From Acanthochlamys bracteata (taxonomy: Eukaryota; Streptophyta; Magnoliopsida; Pandanales; Velloziaceae): a DNA stretch of 64,000 nt. The translations under genes were made by a program, and so were the position numbers. The notes under the pieces were generated by a model. That model had not been told where the DNA came from. It saw nothing but the letters and a program-made list of their open reading frames with translations, and did not search any database. This document shows, one piece after another, positions 36,355 to 48,899 of this stretch (position 1 is its first letter; every line of letters begins with the position of its first letter). The stretch is taken from positions 3,224,001 to 3,288,000 of the forward strand of contig CM034145.1 of the NCBI GenBank assembly GCA_019914995.1. Direction: 5' to 3'.

Positions 36355-38981
36355 CACTCCAATTTAAATTGGTGTAAAGATACACTCGATGTCCAATTTG
36401 CTCAGTGAGTTATAAAAGATTTTACTTTAGACACATTTTGTGAATATATCTGCTAACTATATTTTTGAGCTCACAAAAATACCCAGTCAATTTCGCCTCT
36501 AATTGTCTTTGATAAAGTATCAATCAACTTTAACATGCTTGGTGCGATCATATTGAATTGAATTATAAGTAATATTTATTATAGCCTTATTATCACAATA
36601 TAGCATCATAGAATCTTTTAGAGGAAAATCAAACTTCGTCAACAATATTCGAAGACGTAGAAGTTCACAAACTCCATCTGCCATTTCTCTGTCTTTAGTT
36701 TTAGCAGAAGATCGAGAAACTACCTTATGTTTCCTATTCTTTCATATGACTAAATTATCACTAACAAAAGTAAGTAGGTAGATGTGGAGCGTCTGATGTC
36801 TTATCTCCTATCTAGTCTTCATTAGTAGATCTATCTATATTCAAGGTTATATTTTCTAAATAATAATTCTCTATCTAGTGTTGTTTTCCAATATCTCAAA
36901 ATTCTGTTCATAGCTTCCATATAATACACATTTGGAGAATGTATAAATTGAATAATAACTAATAACACTCATTGCATAGACTATATTAGGGCAAGTATGT
37001 GATAAGTAAATTAATCTACCAACCAATAGTTGATATTTCTGCATAAGTGCTAGCATTTGATCAGGGTGTTGATCTAAATTATGATTCTCAATAATTAGTG
37101 TATCTACTAGTTTGCAATCAGACATTCCTATCTCCATCAATAAATCTAAAACATATTTTCTTTGTGATAAAAAAATACCTTCTTTAGATCTTGTCACTTT
37201 AATGCCTAAAAAATATTCAACCCTCCAAGTTTTTAAATCTCAAATTCAGAGGATGGATACTCCTTTAATCTCTGAATTTTATCATTGCTTCTAATCATCA
37301 TATCATTAATATAATTATTAAATCAGTTATCTTATCATTATGTTTATTCATGAATAATATATGACCATCATTACTCTATCGGTAACTATATTTGCTTGAG
37401 GTTTGGTTAAATCTGTCAAACCATACTTGTAGAGATTGCTTTAGCAGATACAATGTCTTTTTTAACTTGCAAACATTGTCAGTTCTTTCGTTACATCATA
37501 TCCAGATGTAAGCTTGATATACACTAATACACTTCTTCTTCTAATTCACCACGAAGAATTGTGTTTTTTATATCAAACTATTATCAAGGTTAATAAAAAA
37601 TTGCTGTTAGAGAAAGCAATATCCTAATGGTATTAACTTTTGTAACTGTTGCAAAAATATGATGATAATCTACTTCATAGATCTGTGAGTATCTATCTCT
37701 TAACCGTTAACATTGTCTTATACCTCTAGATCATTTCATCTTTTTTGTTTTTAATGTTGTAAAATCAACTTACAACCAACTAATTTCTTCCTTTTCTAGT
37801 AGTGGTACTATCTTCCAAGTTGAATTTATTTGAATAGCCTACATCTCCTTATTCATAGCCAGAGTCAATTTAGAATCGGATAGGTTTTCTTTACTACTAT
37901 CAGGAGTAGTCATAGCTGCTACATAATTAATAAAAGTCTTGTATGACGGTGACAATTTATGTGAAGACACATGATTAGCAATATAATTATTTTAAGACTT
38001 TTTTTTTGGTTAATATCTCTCTGGAGATTTTGCACGATTTTTTCTATGTGTTAATTGGTAACTCCTATTCACAGTTGTGAATTATTTTATAGTTTGTTGT
38101 GAATTTTAGAACTTACCTCAGAGATACTCGCAGAACTTTGAGCGGGTACTGTTGGTTGAGAAAAAGAGAGTTCTTCCACCTGTTCTGTTTCTCTTGGCAC
38201 AGTTTCAATAGTACCAATCTCCTGTTGAACCAACTCATAGCTTTCTGATTGGTTCTGACTGTATTTAGTGTGTGTTGAGATGTTATCAAGCTCAACAATA
38301 AGTAAATTTAGATCTTCACTAATCTCTATTTTTTCCTGAATATTAGAATGAGATGTGGGATCTTTATAGTATATTTCTGACTAAAAAATGTCATGTCTAT
38401 AGTAACAAAAGTATGACATAAAGAAAGATAATAGCATCTACAATATTTCTGATGAGGACCATATCTAATAAATATGCAATATAAAGCACACGGATCTAAT
38501 TTATCCCGTTGCTTATTTTATAGAAGTACAAATGCAATAGATCTAAAAATATGAGGTGGAAGTGAGAGAGTAGATTCTATAGTGACATGCATAGATAAGA
38601 ATTCAAGAGGGGCTTTAAAATTTAAAACTTTAGACAGTGTACGATTTGTTAGATATATTACAAATTGAACTGCATCTATCTATTATTATTTTGGGGCATG
38701 TGCACCAAATAATAAATCAAGAGCTATCTCTAAAATATATTTATTCTTTCTTTCAGCTATTTTTATTGTAGTGTTTGTGAACAAAAGGTTTTAAAAATAA
38801 CACCTTTTTTTTTTAAGATAATGGGCCATAGGTGTATTGACGTATTCTCCCTCATTATCCAAGTGTAATATTCAAATTGGAAGAAAAAATTGAGTCTGTA
38901 CCATTTTATAAAACTGTATAAAATATCTACAAATTTACTTTTACTTATAATATATAACTATTTCATACTAGTGCAATCGTT
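36355..38981 (-). pseudogene. Copia remnant A, 3' part (integrase, RT, RNase H, LTR edge)
   Basis: Minus-strand Ty1/Copia polyprotein, read right to left across many stops and shifts. The integrase core end (DN-like segment, then HYLKKKGVIFK) and the following KAPLEFLSMHVT...PPHIFRSIAF and DPCALYCIFIRYG lie at 38380-38980. The RT palm piece NVCKLKKTLY..KQSLQVWFDRF lies near 37440-37490. The RT C-terminal frame at 36871-37197 reads GIFLSQRKYVLDLLMEIGMS and VGRLIYLSHTCPNIVYAMS. RNase H with SMMLYCDNKA and YDRTKHVKVD lies at 36500-36620. A 3' LTR-like start, TGTTAGTATG, lies near 36355. The YVDD motif is lost. The upstream half of the element continues at 41244-41764 beyond a CACTA-like insert. 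Confidence 0.8.
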
Positions 38982-41243
38982 CACTAATATCATAAATCAT
39001 CTAATTATAGTAAGTGACTATACCTAATTTTAGTCGGTATCTCGATCAAAATTTTTTCGGTAGCTAATTTATCGACTAAAATTACATTTCAGTCGGTAAA
39101 TTTACGGTCTAACTACATGTTGGTCACTAAATAGTAATACTATCTACGGAATAATATTCATTTTTTTCCTCTCTGCTCACGGCTTAGCTCATCTCTTACT
39201 CTCCCGCTCCGGCTTCGAATTCCCCACTTGATTTCAGTTCGTCTCTTCTACCTCCAGTCTCCTCTTTGTCGACCGCCGCTGCCTCCGTCATAGACGTGCC
39301 AGCGATCGAAGCTGCGATCTCGCTGGCGTGTGTGCGAGCCCTACTTTCGCCGTCGTCGATTTCGTCAAAACTATACCACTAGAATCTAAATTTACCTTCT
39401 CCTCATTCTTCTTCTCATTCTTCTATCATTAATTTCTCTTCCTTTCACCGCCACTACCTCCGCTCACGGTTTATTGGATGTTGAGAGGCCATCCGCTCAG
39501 GATCGGCATAGGAGAGTCAAATTGCTCGGGGAAACTTTGCAGTGATGTGGAGAGTCGACGGGCCTCCATCTCTATTGTTAGAGCCGCATCAACACCAAAT
39601 TGCTACTGCTGCTGCTCCTGCCTCAATATTCATGCTAGCCGGCAGGTTGATCTATTACTCTTTTTACTTTTTTTGATTGTGTTTTCTGTTTGACACTGTA
39701 AAAAACAGATTGGATGTTTAGCTTGGAATGTTTATATTGGGTGACATTTATGTGTACATGTGTTTTTATGATTCCATGAATGGTTAAAGGGAATGCTGAA
39801 TCCTAGAAGTTTGGTGTTTGAAGGTCTTTTTTTTCTGGATGAAATTTTCACCTCCGTAGGTAATTTCATGGGAGAAATGGGAGCTTTTAATGATGTTTTA
39901 ACTAGGAAGTGTTTCGTTCCCTTTGTTTTAAAAAAAAGATGCTTTTGTTTCAAGAATCGTTGGGGTCTCATTTCTGGGCGATGCTAGAGAGTATTCCATC
40001 TTAATATCTGTTATTGGAAAAAGGTTGGAAGTTTGGAACATTGATACTGAATCAAAGACAATCAATAGAAACTTAAAATCTGAGAACTAATTTAGCCATG
40101 CATACTATTTATTTTTTGGAGAAAAGAAAGGAAGCTTTATGTTTGCTTGAGTTATCATTGATTAGAAGCTTCTTGAATATTGACTACCAAAGATATGGAT
40201 ATGTTGGTAATTATTTCCTTAATTAATATGCATTAAATGAGTGATACATCTTTGATTAGCTTTTGACGATGTTTAGCAATATTTTTGTGCCTTTACGTGC
40301 TAACTCGTAATAGTTATGCTCCTTAACAGGTAAATAAAATATCTTTGAATTAGACTTTCTCCAAATGAATTCGATTAGTATGATTACTTCATGTAGACTG
40401 AAAAACACTAGTGGCGGTAATGTTTCCAGATGATTGGCTTCCAGATGAAATGAATGAAATGAAATTTAGTGATGTAAGTTGATGTCTTTTGGTTGATTCT
40501 CGTTAAGTGCCATTTGTTTCGTATTTCCCTTCACCTTCGTTCACTCTATTTGTGATCAAATAGTGGGGTTAAAGAAGGTCCTCATCTTCCACAATAATGT
40601 GTCTATGATTGTTTCACTTGTAGGATTGCAATCATGGTTAAGGATCAATGACAGAGCTATAATTTTGAAAATTTATCACTTTATTTGTAATTGTTATTAA
40701 ATTGGTCATTATAAGTTTTGATGAATATTGACGTTGATGAATGTATATACTATAAATAAATTTTTTGACGAATGATGTGTAATTTTGATAAAATATATTG
40801 AATATTATTTATCATTTTAATGAATGTTTTTTGTAATATTGATGCATAATATTGGATATAGCAAAATTTCGTCGATATCTCAAAGTTTCAATCAGTAATT
40901 TCAATTACTCACTGAAGTATTCACTCTGTGATTTGAAATTACCTATTGAAAGATTTAATCGTAAATTTAATTTATCCACTGAAATTTAAATCGGTAAGTG
41001 GAATTTATCCATTGATATTTCAATCGGTAATTTGTTTAAATTATCGACTAAAATGAAACAGTCGGCAATGCATAGTAATTTATCAACTGATTTTGTATGT
41101 AAATCTGTACATGCGTTATCGACGACTCGTTACTGACTGAATACCGACCAAGCTTTTTTTTTTAGTCGGTAATATTCTTTACCGACTAATTTGTTTGTAC
41201 CGACTAAAATTTTCAGTCGGTATAAGGTAAATGTGTGGTAGTG
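38982..41243. mobile_element. CACTA-like (En/Spm) non-autonomous element inside Copia remnant A
   Basis: The right end read inward starts CACTACCACACATTTACC (41243 leftward). The left end has CACTA at 38982 but matches poorly after that. Both ends carry subterminal motifs around TTAGTCGGTA in both orientations: 39030-39100 on the left; 41163-41220 on the right, with weaker copies from 40975. Subterminal arrays of this kind are typical of CACTA elements. There is no transposase frame. The 3-bp flanks (GTT at 38979-38981 and TAA after 41243) do not match, so the left edge or its flank is probably damaged. Copia protein sequence stops at 38981 and resumes at 41244, which supports the insertion. 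Confidence 0.65.
39170..39700 (+). other. GC-richer exon-like segment inside the CACTA-like element
   Basis: This stretch is pyrimidine-rich and clearly higher in G+C than its surroundings, like the leader or first exon of a plant gene. A 71-codon frame at 39478-39693 (MLRGHPLRIGIGESNCSG...) starts here and runs past a possible donor. I do not recognise the protein. It could be a captured host fragment or the element's own leader. Confidence 0.3.
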
Positions 41244-41764
41244 TAATCTCATTTGTCAGGATATTATGATGTAAACAAAAATATGGATACAACAGAATAA
41301 GACAGTTCAATTATTTAGTGATTTACGCAATAGTCAACAGTTTATTTGATAGGTAGGAAAAAGCAAGCAATTCTGTAGAGTTAAAGATGGTGTCAATAGT
41401 ATTGTCATAGCAGTTGTCATTTGCAGATGTCACATTATGTCTAATTGGAGTAGTTGTAGTATGAAAATTTTTCAGATTAAATGTCATACGATCTGCGCCT
41501 TCAGAATCTAGAATCTAGAATCTAGAATTCATCTTGTATTCTTTCGAGAATCTGAAATAATATCTAGAGCATAGATTTTATTACCTAAAGGTAAAACTTC
41601 TGAACTAACTAGTGCTTCTGTATAGAGCTTCTTTTTATTTTACAGCTTCTCTACCCACAAATCATGATAACCAACTAATTTAAAGCATGAAGTATGATTG
41701 TGACCAGTCTTACCATAATCTGTATACATAACCCCATATTAGTTAGACAGTCTTAATCCATCAA
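41244..41764 (-). pseudogene. Copia remnant A, 5' part (zinc knuckle and protease)
   Basis: The minus-strand continuation of the Copia polyprotein on the other side of the CACTA-like element. It reads YGKTGHNHTSCFKLVGYHD (a decayed CCHC zinc knuckle, about 41640-41720). Further on comes GADRMTFNLKNFHTTT (protease region, about 41440-41500), then SYLSNKLLTIA and a tail corresponding to the FCLFQDI block near 41255. Stops are frequent. The element is cut off at about 41765, and no 5' LTR is seen. Confidence 0.75.
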
Positions 41765-41904
41765 GGTTGTATTCGGATCGATTTAAATTGGATTTGATTT
41801 GATCAGAATTGGTTTAAACTAAGCTAGGTTCGGTCTAGTTCGATCTAGTTCAATCTAGTTCAATCAGTATTGGGTCAGGTTAGGTTGGTCGGGCCGATAC
41901 TAGT
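41765..41904. repeat. GATC-rich low-complexity flank
   Basis: Short repeats such as ctagttcgatctagttcaatctagttcaat. Similar text resumes after the hAT element at 42781-42850 (ggttcaattaggccgatcaa), so the hAT element inserted into this repeat. Confidence 0.5.
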
Positions 41905-41912
41905 CATTTGGG

Positions 41913-42772
41913 TAGGGGTGGCAATATGGATTGGTGGATCAGTTTCGGATCGACTCATTTAATAATCGGGTTAAATTCGTTCAACCCTAACCCAATCCAT
42001 AAATTTATACGGGTCAAAATTGTCAACCCTAATCCAATCTACTAATAACCGGATCAAATTCGGGTCGACCCATTTAATAATTAAAATTATTAATTATTAA
42101 TTATATATTTTTAAGCTTCAGCGAAATTATAAAATCAGTTCGAATAAAAGTACACGATATTTTTACTAACGAGATATAATTATGTCTGACAAAATATGCA
42201 TTTCTTAATGTCTTCATCGACCCTTCAAATATCCAAAAAAATTATTATTTTTATTTTTTCAAAATATATGATAACATCTGTAATTTATGATTATAAATAC
42301 ATATTAATAATTTCAATAAAAAATTTGATAAATATATCTATCTAACAAAATTTTCATAAAAATCTTTATACGAAATCTAAATTCGTCATTAAAAATACCT
42401 ATATAGTAATATTTTCGATAAAATTATAATTTTCATTTTACACTATTTTATTAAAATATAAAAATAAAGAATTAATTATAAATACAATATAATTTAATAG
42501 TTTGTAAATAACTATTATCGATTATTTTTATTGTCAATATTTTATTATACGGTAAGAAAAAATCAAGAATTGTTCGTTCAAAAGATGATATTTCGAGTTG
42601 GTAGGTCAATTTCGGATTAATCCGGGTCGACCCATTTAATAACCGGGTCAAATTCGTTCAACCCTAACCTAACCCATATATTTATACGGGTCAAATTTTC
42701 TAACCCTAACCCTGATTAAACAGGTCGGTTTCGGATTGAATTTTCGGGTCGGGTCATATATTGCCACCCCTA
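41913..42772. mobile_element. hAT-type non-autonomous element, 860 bp
   Basis: The ends are inverted repeats: TAGGGGTGGCAATAT on the left, and the exact complement of the same word on the right. The flanks carry a perfect 8-bp duplication, CATTTGGG (41905-41912 and 42773-42780). An 8-bp duplication with TAGGG ends is diagnostic of hAT elements. Inside, near-terminal blocks on the left (41940-42080) and right (42600-42750) repeat phrases such as catttaata.ccgggt, gttcaaccctaac and tttatacgggtcaa in direct orientation. There is no transposase. Confidence 0.92.
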
Positions 42773-42780
42773 CATTTGGG

Positions 42781-44830
42781 TCAGTTCAGGTTAGTTAGGC
42801 TGAGCCGGTTCAATTAGGCCGATCAATTTGGATCGACTTGTTGGACTGGGTTGGATTAGATTAGCCTCCGTCGAGTTTGCCGAGAAGAGTAAGATCAATT
42901 AGGCTGTTGGATTTCACGTCGACTCTTTGGCAGTGAAGCAGCAGTAATCGGGTGGCAAGCAGCAAGATCGATAGGCATGTGAATAAGGCAGCGACGATCT
43001 GGTAGTGAGGTGGCGGCGAAACGGCATTGTCAGTGGTAAGTAGTGCGAAAGCTGGAGTTAATATGAGTTGCAACAACGATCCTGTATTGAGGTAGCACTG
43101 GTGGACAACGTCCTGTCAATATTTTTTTTCTTCCTTTTTTTCCTTATTTTCAAAATTTTAGCAACATACTTCAAGAGTTAATAGCTTCTAACGGTGAACA
43201 ACAATGACAATGATGCACTAAATTCATGGCTACCCAGATCAACACCAGGTGACGTGCTAGAATATTGACAATGACAACTAGTTCTATCGGATCAAGTTCA
43301 TCTAGCAAAAAAACACTTACACTAGATAATGGTACTAGCGACATAGCTAGTGCTCTTCAAATTGAAGCCACACGTATGCATACCTGCGATTCCGTTGAAT
43401 ATCCAACCTTATACTGCCCTAACCCATCTGTCTCACCTCTTGAAGAATAATGGTTACTTTTATTCGAAAGAAAGAAAAAAGAAAGTCGAAAGAAGAAAGA
43501 GTTATCTAAGGACGAGGACCTCCTACATCCTCAAATCCCTGTTCTACTAGTCAGGATGACATAATGAAAGATTCCTTTTAATTCGTACACCATGCACACC
43601 TATCTCTTCTAAACAATTACTTAACCTGAGTGAGTCTTTTTCTAATTTTCTCACAACCCATAATCTCCTTATAAACACTAGTGCTAATCATTCATTCATT
43701 CGATCTACAAGACATGGCAACTGCTCCATTAAGGAGTACTTGGTCATGGAGGCAATATCGTCGAAAGCTAAATTGGAAACATTGTCCATCATGACCCTAC
43801 TAACTATGTTTTGCTGCTCCTAGCTGACAGTTTTCTGTCTCTTGCTTCAACTTCAACGATGCCTATATTATAAACTAACGAAATTAAATTAAAAAGAATT
43901 GAAGTTGTTTTTAATAATATATTCAAAATGGTTAACTTTGTTTTGAAGTAATCGATCGATAGCATTCTTCTTATTTAAAAGGTTAATACATATTCACTTT
44001 CAAAAAAACCTTTTACGACATAAACTTGAATATTACTTGCATTACAATTTGAAATAAGATTTGCAATGTGTTTAGCAATTGTGACTTTTGCATGTGAAGG
44101 ACCATAAGTTTTTTAGTTGTGCATGCTTTCCAATTCGATGTACATCATATAAATACATATAAGAAGGTAATCCGCCTTACACAGATATAATTTTGTAGAT
44201 TAATTTAAAATTTTGAAACATCATATTATGTAGTAAGGCCGTAAGAATAAGCTAGATTGAATATAATAAATAGTAATATTAACATATTTTTGGTATCTAT
44301 TTTTTAATACGAAAAAAATGAATATATCCACTGCAACTCCGTTAAGTTTTCTTAGTGTTATTTTGGTTTGAAATTGAATTCCCATGTCTATATACGTAAT
44401 TAATTCTGTCACTTACTTATCCTATGTTTCTTATATATACTATATATATATCAATGTTTTATTTTAGATACACAACGAATTTATTTCAAAACATAATATA
44501 TCAAATATGTATGGTTAACAAGTTATTACATGCTTATTGAATAACCAATATTCAAAGTAACATATTCGCTTATGTAGAACAAATTTAAGCAGTATTATCT
44601 AGCATGATCTTTACATTCTTAGCATATATCACTAGGTTCACAAATACTACTTCTCCCCAATCGATAACTTTCTGAAAGCCCATAACATTTTTATTTGATG
44701 ACTTTATACTATAAATCTTCTTTTATTAATTTGGTGAGAGGGATGTACATAGTGTATTTCTAATGCAGATTGGTTTTGTCGATAGAGATTGTTGAAATTA
44801 TTTGTGTTGTTCGAAGGAGTATAAAAAATC
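42781..44830. other. Spacer with unassigned repeats
   Basis: 42850-43100 is GC-richer and repetitive (agcagcaa and gtggcg type motifs). Frames at 42861-43076 (minus) and 43265-43450 (plus) are unrecognised. 43550-44830 is AT-rich with no recognised gene. Confidence 0.35.
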
Positions 44831-44839
44831 TATATCAGT

Positions 44840-46432
44840 GGCGATGTTATAAGCAGTGCTGAATTTCTTTGGAAGAAGAGTATAGAGGATCAGAACTTTT
44901 TCTATGTAATACAAATGGACAACTAAGTAAGAGCAATAATTTTTTTTTGGCTAGATAGTCGGTCATGATTCAATATCAGTACTTTGGTAACGTAATATTT
45001 GACACCATCTACCGTAAGAATATGTATGATATGCCATTGCACTATTTATCAGAGTTAATCATCATATGCAGTCAATTCAGTTTCGTTGTACACTAGTTTT
45101 GGATAAGATAGAAAAATATTTTCAATGGCTTTTTGAGACATGGCTTGCAGCTATGGGCGGGCGTGATCCATTTTCAATCATCACCAGATCAATATAGAGC
45201 TATCACTACAGCTGTTATAAAGGTATTTCCAAACACTAGATAGATTTTGTTTATGGCATATTCGCAAGAAATTTGTAGAAAAAGTTTCGCTTGTTTATTT
45301 CAAGAGTTCAAAATTCAAGAAAAATATTAAGAGGTGTATTCGGAAAAGTTATATTCGTAACAGTTTTAAATCAAGGTGGGAGGAATTGATAACTACATAT
45401 GAGTTGTAGGAGAATGAATGGCTTAAAGGATTATATGAGATTTGAAAAAAATGGGCACCAAATTATCATTTGGATACATTTTATGCAAGCATTAACATTA
45501 CTGGACGTTCCGAAAGCATTTTTGCTACTTATAAGAATTTTTTTTCAGCTAACAACTCTTCGAGAGTTTGTATTGAAGAATGATAAGTGTTTCAGTAAAA
45601 TGGTTGAAAAGGAAACAAAATTGTAGTAGAAAATATATACAAAAAATGTGTACAATAGGATCAGAAAAGAATATGAGAAAGCTCAAGCATATGTATTATA
45701 TGATGATGAAAAGAGTAGTGATGACTACACCACTTACATTTACAAGTCTCAAGTGAAAGATGATCAGGGTCAGTGAAAAATGAAGTTTAATCCAGCCACA
45801 AAAGAAGGTAACTGTGAATGTAAATTATTTTAGTTTATTAGAATTCTTTATGTATACCTTATCAAGATTTTTTAAAGTTGTGAGATAGAAACACCAAATT
45901 ACTTCATTATTAAAAGATGGATGAAAATAGCAAACAAATATAGAGTTGAGTACTTTAGTGGACCAATAAGTGGCTATGAATTTTGAGCTACTGAGAACTT
46001 CTCAACTCCATATGGTTTCCAACTAATTGGTTTATGAAGTTGTTGAAATCGATGAGAAATACTAGATATTGTTGCAGGCCTTACAAGAAATATCACAGTG
46101 TCTCAAGGAAGTAAGGAAGAATGATGATCAGAATAAAACTCTAATTGTCGATTCATGTACTATCAGTGAATGTTTACAAGCAACAGTTGATGCCTTTCAA
46201 ATTTTACTTTTTGAATCCTAACATTTTCACAGACAAAGAGAAGAAAATAGAAGGAAAGATTTCTAAGAGCAATAGTAGAATAAAAGGAGGTTTGAAGAAA
46301 GCAATTATAAAAGTGAAAACAAAGACAGATAGGAGATATGCTTTTTGTAACAAGTATGCTTTTAAGCATGACAAGCGAAATTGTCCTAAAAATTCAAATA
46401 AAAAGAAGAAAGTAAGTGTAATTATTTGTTAA
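44840..46432 (+). pseudogene. FAR1/FHY3-like (MULE-transposase-derived) pseudogene
   Basis: Reading the plus strand across frames recovers the FAR1-related/MULE transposase order. YFGNVIFDT..R.NMYDMP lies near 44980-45050. FQWLFETWLAAMGGRDP lies at 45118-45170. The D-Q-D region and FPNTR (with the following HRFCLWHI eroded) lie near 45180-45260. ENEWLKGLYE and HLDTFYASINITGRSES lie near 45410-45520. RKEYEKAQAYVLYDDEKSS lies near 45665-45720. A SWIM-like EGNCECK..FIRILY segment with LPxxYIxKRW-type remains follows near 45805-45930. A terminal zinc knuckle FCNKYAFKHDKRNCPK lies near 46340-46390. Many stops and frameshifts occur, and the second catalytic Asp is altered (DQY). It is a dead copy of a domesticated FAR1 gene or of its transposon relatives; the sequence cannot separate the two. 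Confidence 0.75.
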
Positions 46433-46799
46433 AGTTTTGACTCCTAATTTAGTTTCTTATATATTGGAATTCAATTTGAAATTGACTTTTGTCGTAACTT
46501 CTTTACATTGATAGTGGGACAAAAAAATGATGATAAAGAGAAAAATAGAAATGATGGTGAAAATTTACATAAAAGTGAAGATGAAAGCAGTAATGATGGA
46601 GAGAGCTATTAATTTGGAGTAGCTATTATAGTTTGTATGTACCATCAGCTAGTTATATACTATTTTGGCACTTTTGGATAAACACTTTGATATTGTACTC
46701 GATCTTCTTACAGTGTATAGTCGTGATCCTTTATGTATTTGAAAACGCTTGCAAGAAGTAGCAAAGGCCAGTAAAAACAATTATGAAAAAGGACAGAGA

Positions 46800-47560
46800 A
46801 AAAAATAGTGAAAAGAAAATATTGAAAAAGTTAATCTTCTATATTAACAACAAGTAGCTAAATGACACTGAAAAAAGAAACAACAAATAAAGGACCCTCA
46901 AAAAATACATAAAAATGAATCTTCTTTATTAATAGAAAAACGACAGTGAAAAAATAAAAATAATATAAAAGGAATGAAAAATGAAAATAGGAAAATAATT
47001 TGATTTTACTATTCACAAAAATAATTAACAAAAGTGTAGTGAAATGAAATAGAGCAATGAAAAAAATTCATCTTCTCTATTAACAGCATGAATTAGCAAA
47101 ATGACAGTAAAAAACAAATATAAAGAAATAAAGACACTAAAAAAAAGCAAAAAAATTGGTCTACTTATTAATAGAAAAACGATAGTGAAAAGAAAAACAA
47201 TAAAAAAAGGACTAAAACAATACCGAAAAAATTTAATTTTTGTTATTCATAGCAAGAATTAACAAAATAGTAATGAAAGAACAGTGAAATAAACACTAAA
47301 AAAATAATAAAAAAATTAAACTTCTCCATTAACATCAGGAATTAGCAAAATGACGGTAGAAAAAGAAAAAAAGTAACAATAAAAAAAGGAGACAAAAAAA
47401 GCGAAAAATTGGTTTTCTTTATTAATAGTAAAGCGGCAGTGAATAAAAAAAAGCAATGAAAAAGGGACTGAAAAAAGAAAATAGGGAAAAAAAATAGTCT
47501 TTACTATTCATAGCAAGAATTAACAAAACAGCAGTAAAACAATTAACAGTGGAATAAAGC
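46800..47560. repeat. Higher-order tandem repeat: three about 80-bp subunits per about 240 bp
   Basis: Three related subunits alternate. Type A (ctattaacagcaagaattagc, then aaaatgacagt) lies near 46840, 47072 and 47323. Type B (ttattaatagaaaaacgacagtgaa) lies near 46920, 47160 and 47413. Type C (ttactattcatagcaagaattaac) lies near 47005, 47235 and 47502. The order A-B-C is kept three times. The sequence between is A-rich. There is no coding capacity. Confidence 0.75.
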
Positions 47561-47599
47561 ATTGAAAAAAAAAACTATATACAAAAATAGTGAGAATAA

Positions 47600-48590
47600 T
47601 AATCTTCTTGTTGTATGACATGCCACTTTCAAGCATTTACCAGAATCTTCTAACCAGTGTTATTGACATTCACTTCACAATTCTTAACATTCACATAAAT
47701 TCACAATTATTGACATTCACATCTATTTATAGTTATCGACATTCACATCCATTCATATTTCATTCACAATTATTATCAATCGTATCTATTGACATTCCAA
47801 AAACTCCTTCCGTATTTTTAGAAAAGATACATTGCAAATGTCATCGAATTTAAATACATTGGTAAGTACATGATGGAAGATATTAGTCTCATCCAAGTTT
47901 CAACAACAAGACCATATGAGGCCGAGATTGAATCTAAAACAATAACATACACATTCAATCTAAAACACATAGTTCATGTCTTACAGATAGAAAAGTAAAT
48001 ACATAGCTCATTGTCTTGCAAATGGACAAGTATGGACATTCAAACTATGTCCTAGATTCAATCTGAAACAAACATTCACATTGGAGTTATATTTACCTCA
48101 GCCAACAAACAAGAGTTCTGCATTAACTTGTCTTTACATCAACACAACAGTAGCATGCAAAACAGAACAACACAACACACATCAACCTTCAACATCTCAG
48201 ATTTTGTTGATAAAAAGCAGCAAATCAACATGCTCTTGTAGAAGTTCTACAGTAGTGACAACCTACAAAACAAAAGCAGCAAATAAAAAAGATTTCATCA
48301 GATCACATAATACCATCATCAAAGATTGTTTAATTTCCAAACAGAAATTATTCTATAAGAAAAACTTTACAAACGGAAGAGTAAGTGAGGGACATGGTTG
48401 CTGTTGAATTGGAGAGGTACGAAGAAGAATTTGGTGTTCCTTATGAAACCAATCTCACCTTTGTATAGACCTGCAGCATAACAAGCTCTAACAAGTTCAA
48501 GAGATATAAGAAATCGAACAAAAAGTTATAAACCGCGAGAAAGCTCATCATCACCAGAGCTTATTAATCATCCATTCAAAAGACTGAATG
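47600..48590. other. Spacer with short cacattca-type repeats
   Basis: The words gacattcaca, cacaattatt and acattcacat recur through 47665-47790. The 108-codon plus-strand frame at 48081-48407 is low-complexity and unrecognised; I do not call it a gene. Confidence 0.4.
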
Positions 48591-48591
48591 G

Positions 48592-48808
48592 TGATAAGAA
48601 TATTTGATTCATTCCTATATTTGGAGTGCTTAATTTAGAAAGATTTTATTTACAAAAATTAGATTTTATTTTATTCTGAAAAAATTTGATTTGGCTTGAT
48701 TTTAGAAAGATTTGATTTTAGGAATATTTAACTTTTGAAAACTTTGAGTGTATATATATATGCTTATATCAATAAAGAAAATTGAATCATTGAGTACAAT
48801 TCTTTACA
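48592..48808 (+). repeat. 5' LTR of Copia element B
   Basis: A 217-bp segment starting TGATAAGAATATTTG and ending TTTACA. It matches 53048-53218 at the other end of the element. A primer-binding site follows at 48809-48822 (tagtaccagagcca), one or two changes from the initiator-tRNA-Met complement used by plant Copia elements. Confidence 0.8.
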
Positions 48809-48899
48809 TAGTACCAGAGCCACCATTGCTCTAACGAGCTCTATCTCTTACACTTTTTTCCTTCCTTTCTCCCTAGCTTAGAAGTTTCAAATACCCTCA

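Noticed and set aside
48081-48407. 108-codon plus-strand frame
   Set aside because: Low-complexity Ser/Thr/Lys composition, no domain, no splice context and no relation to the neighbouring Copia element.
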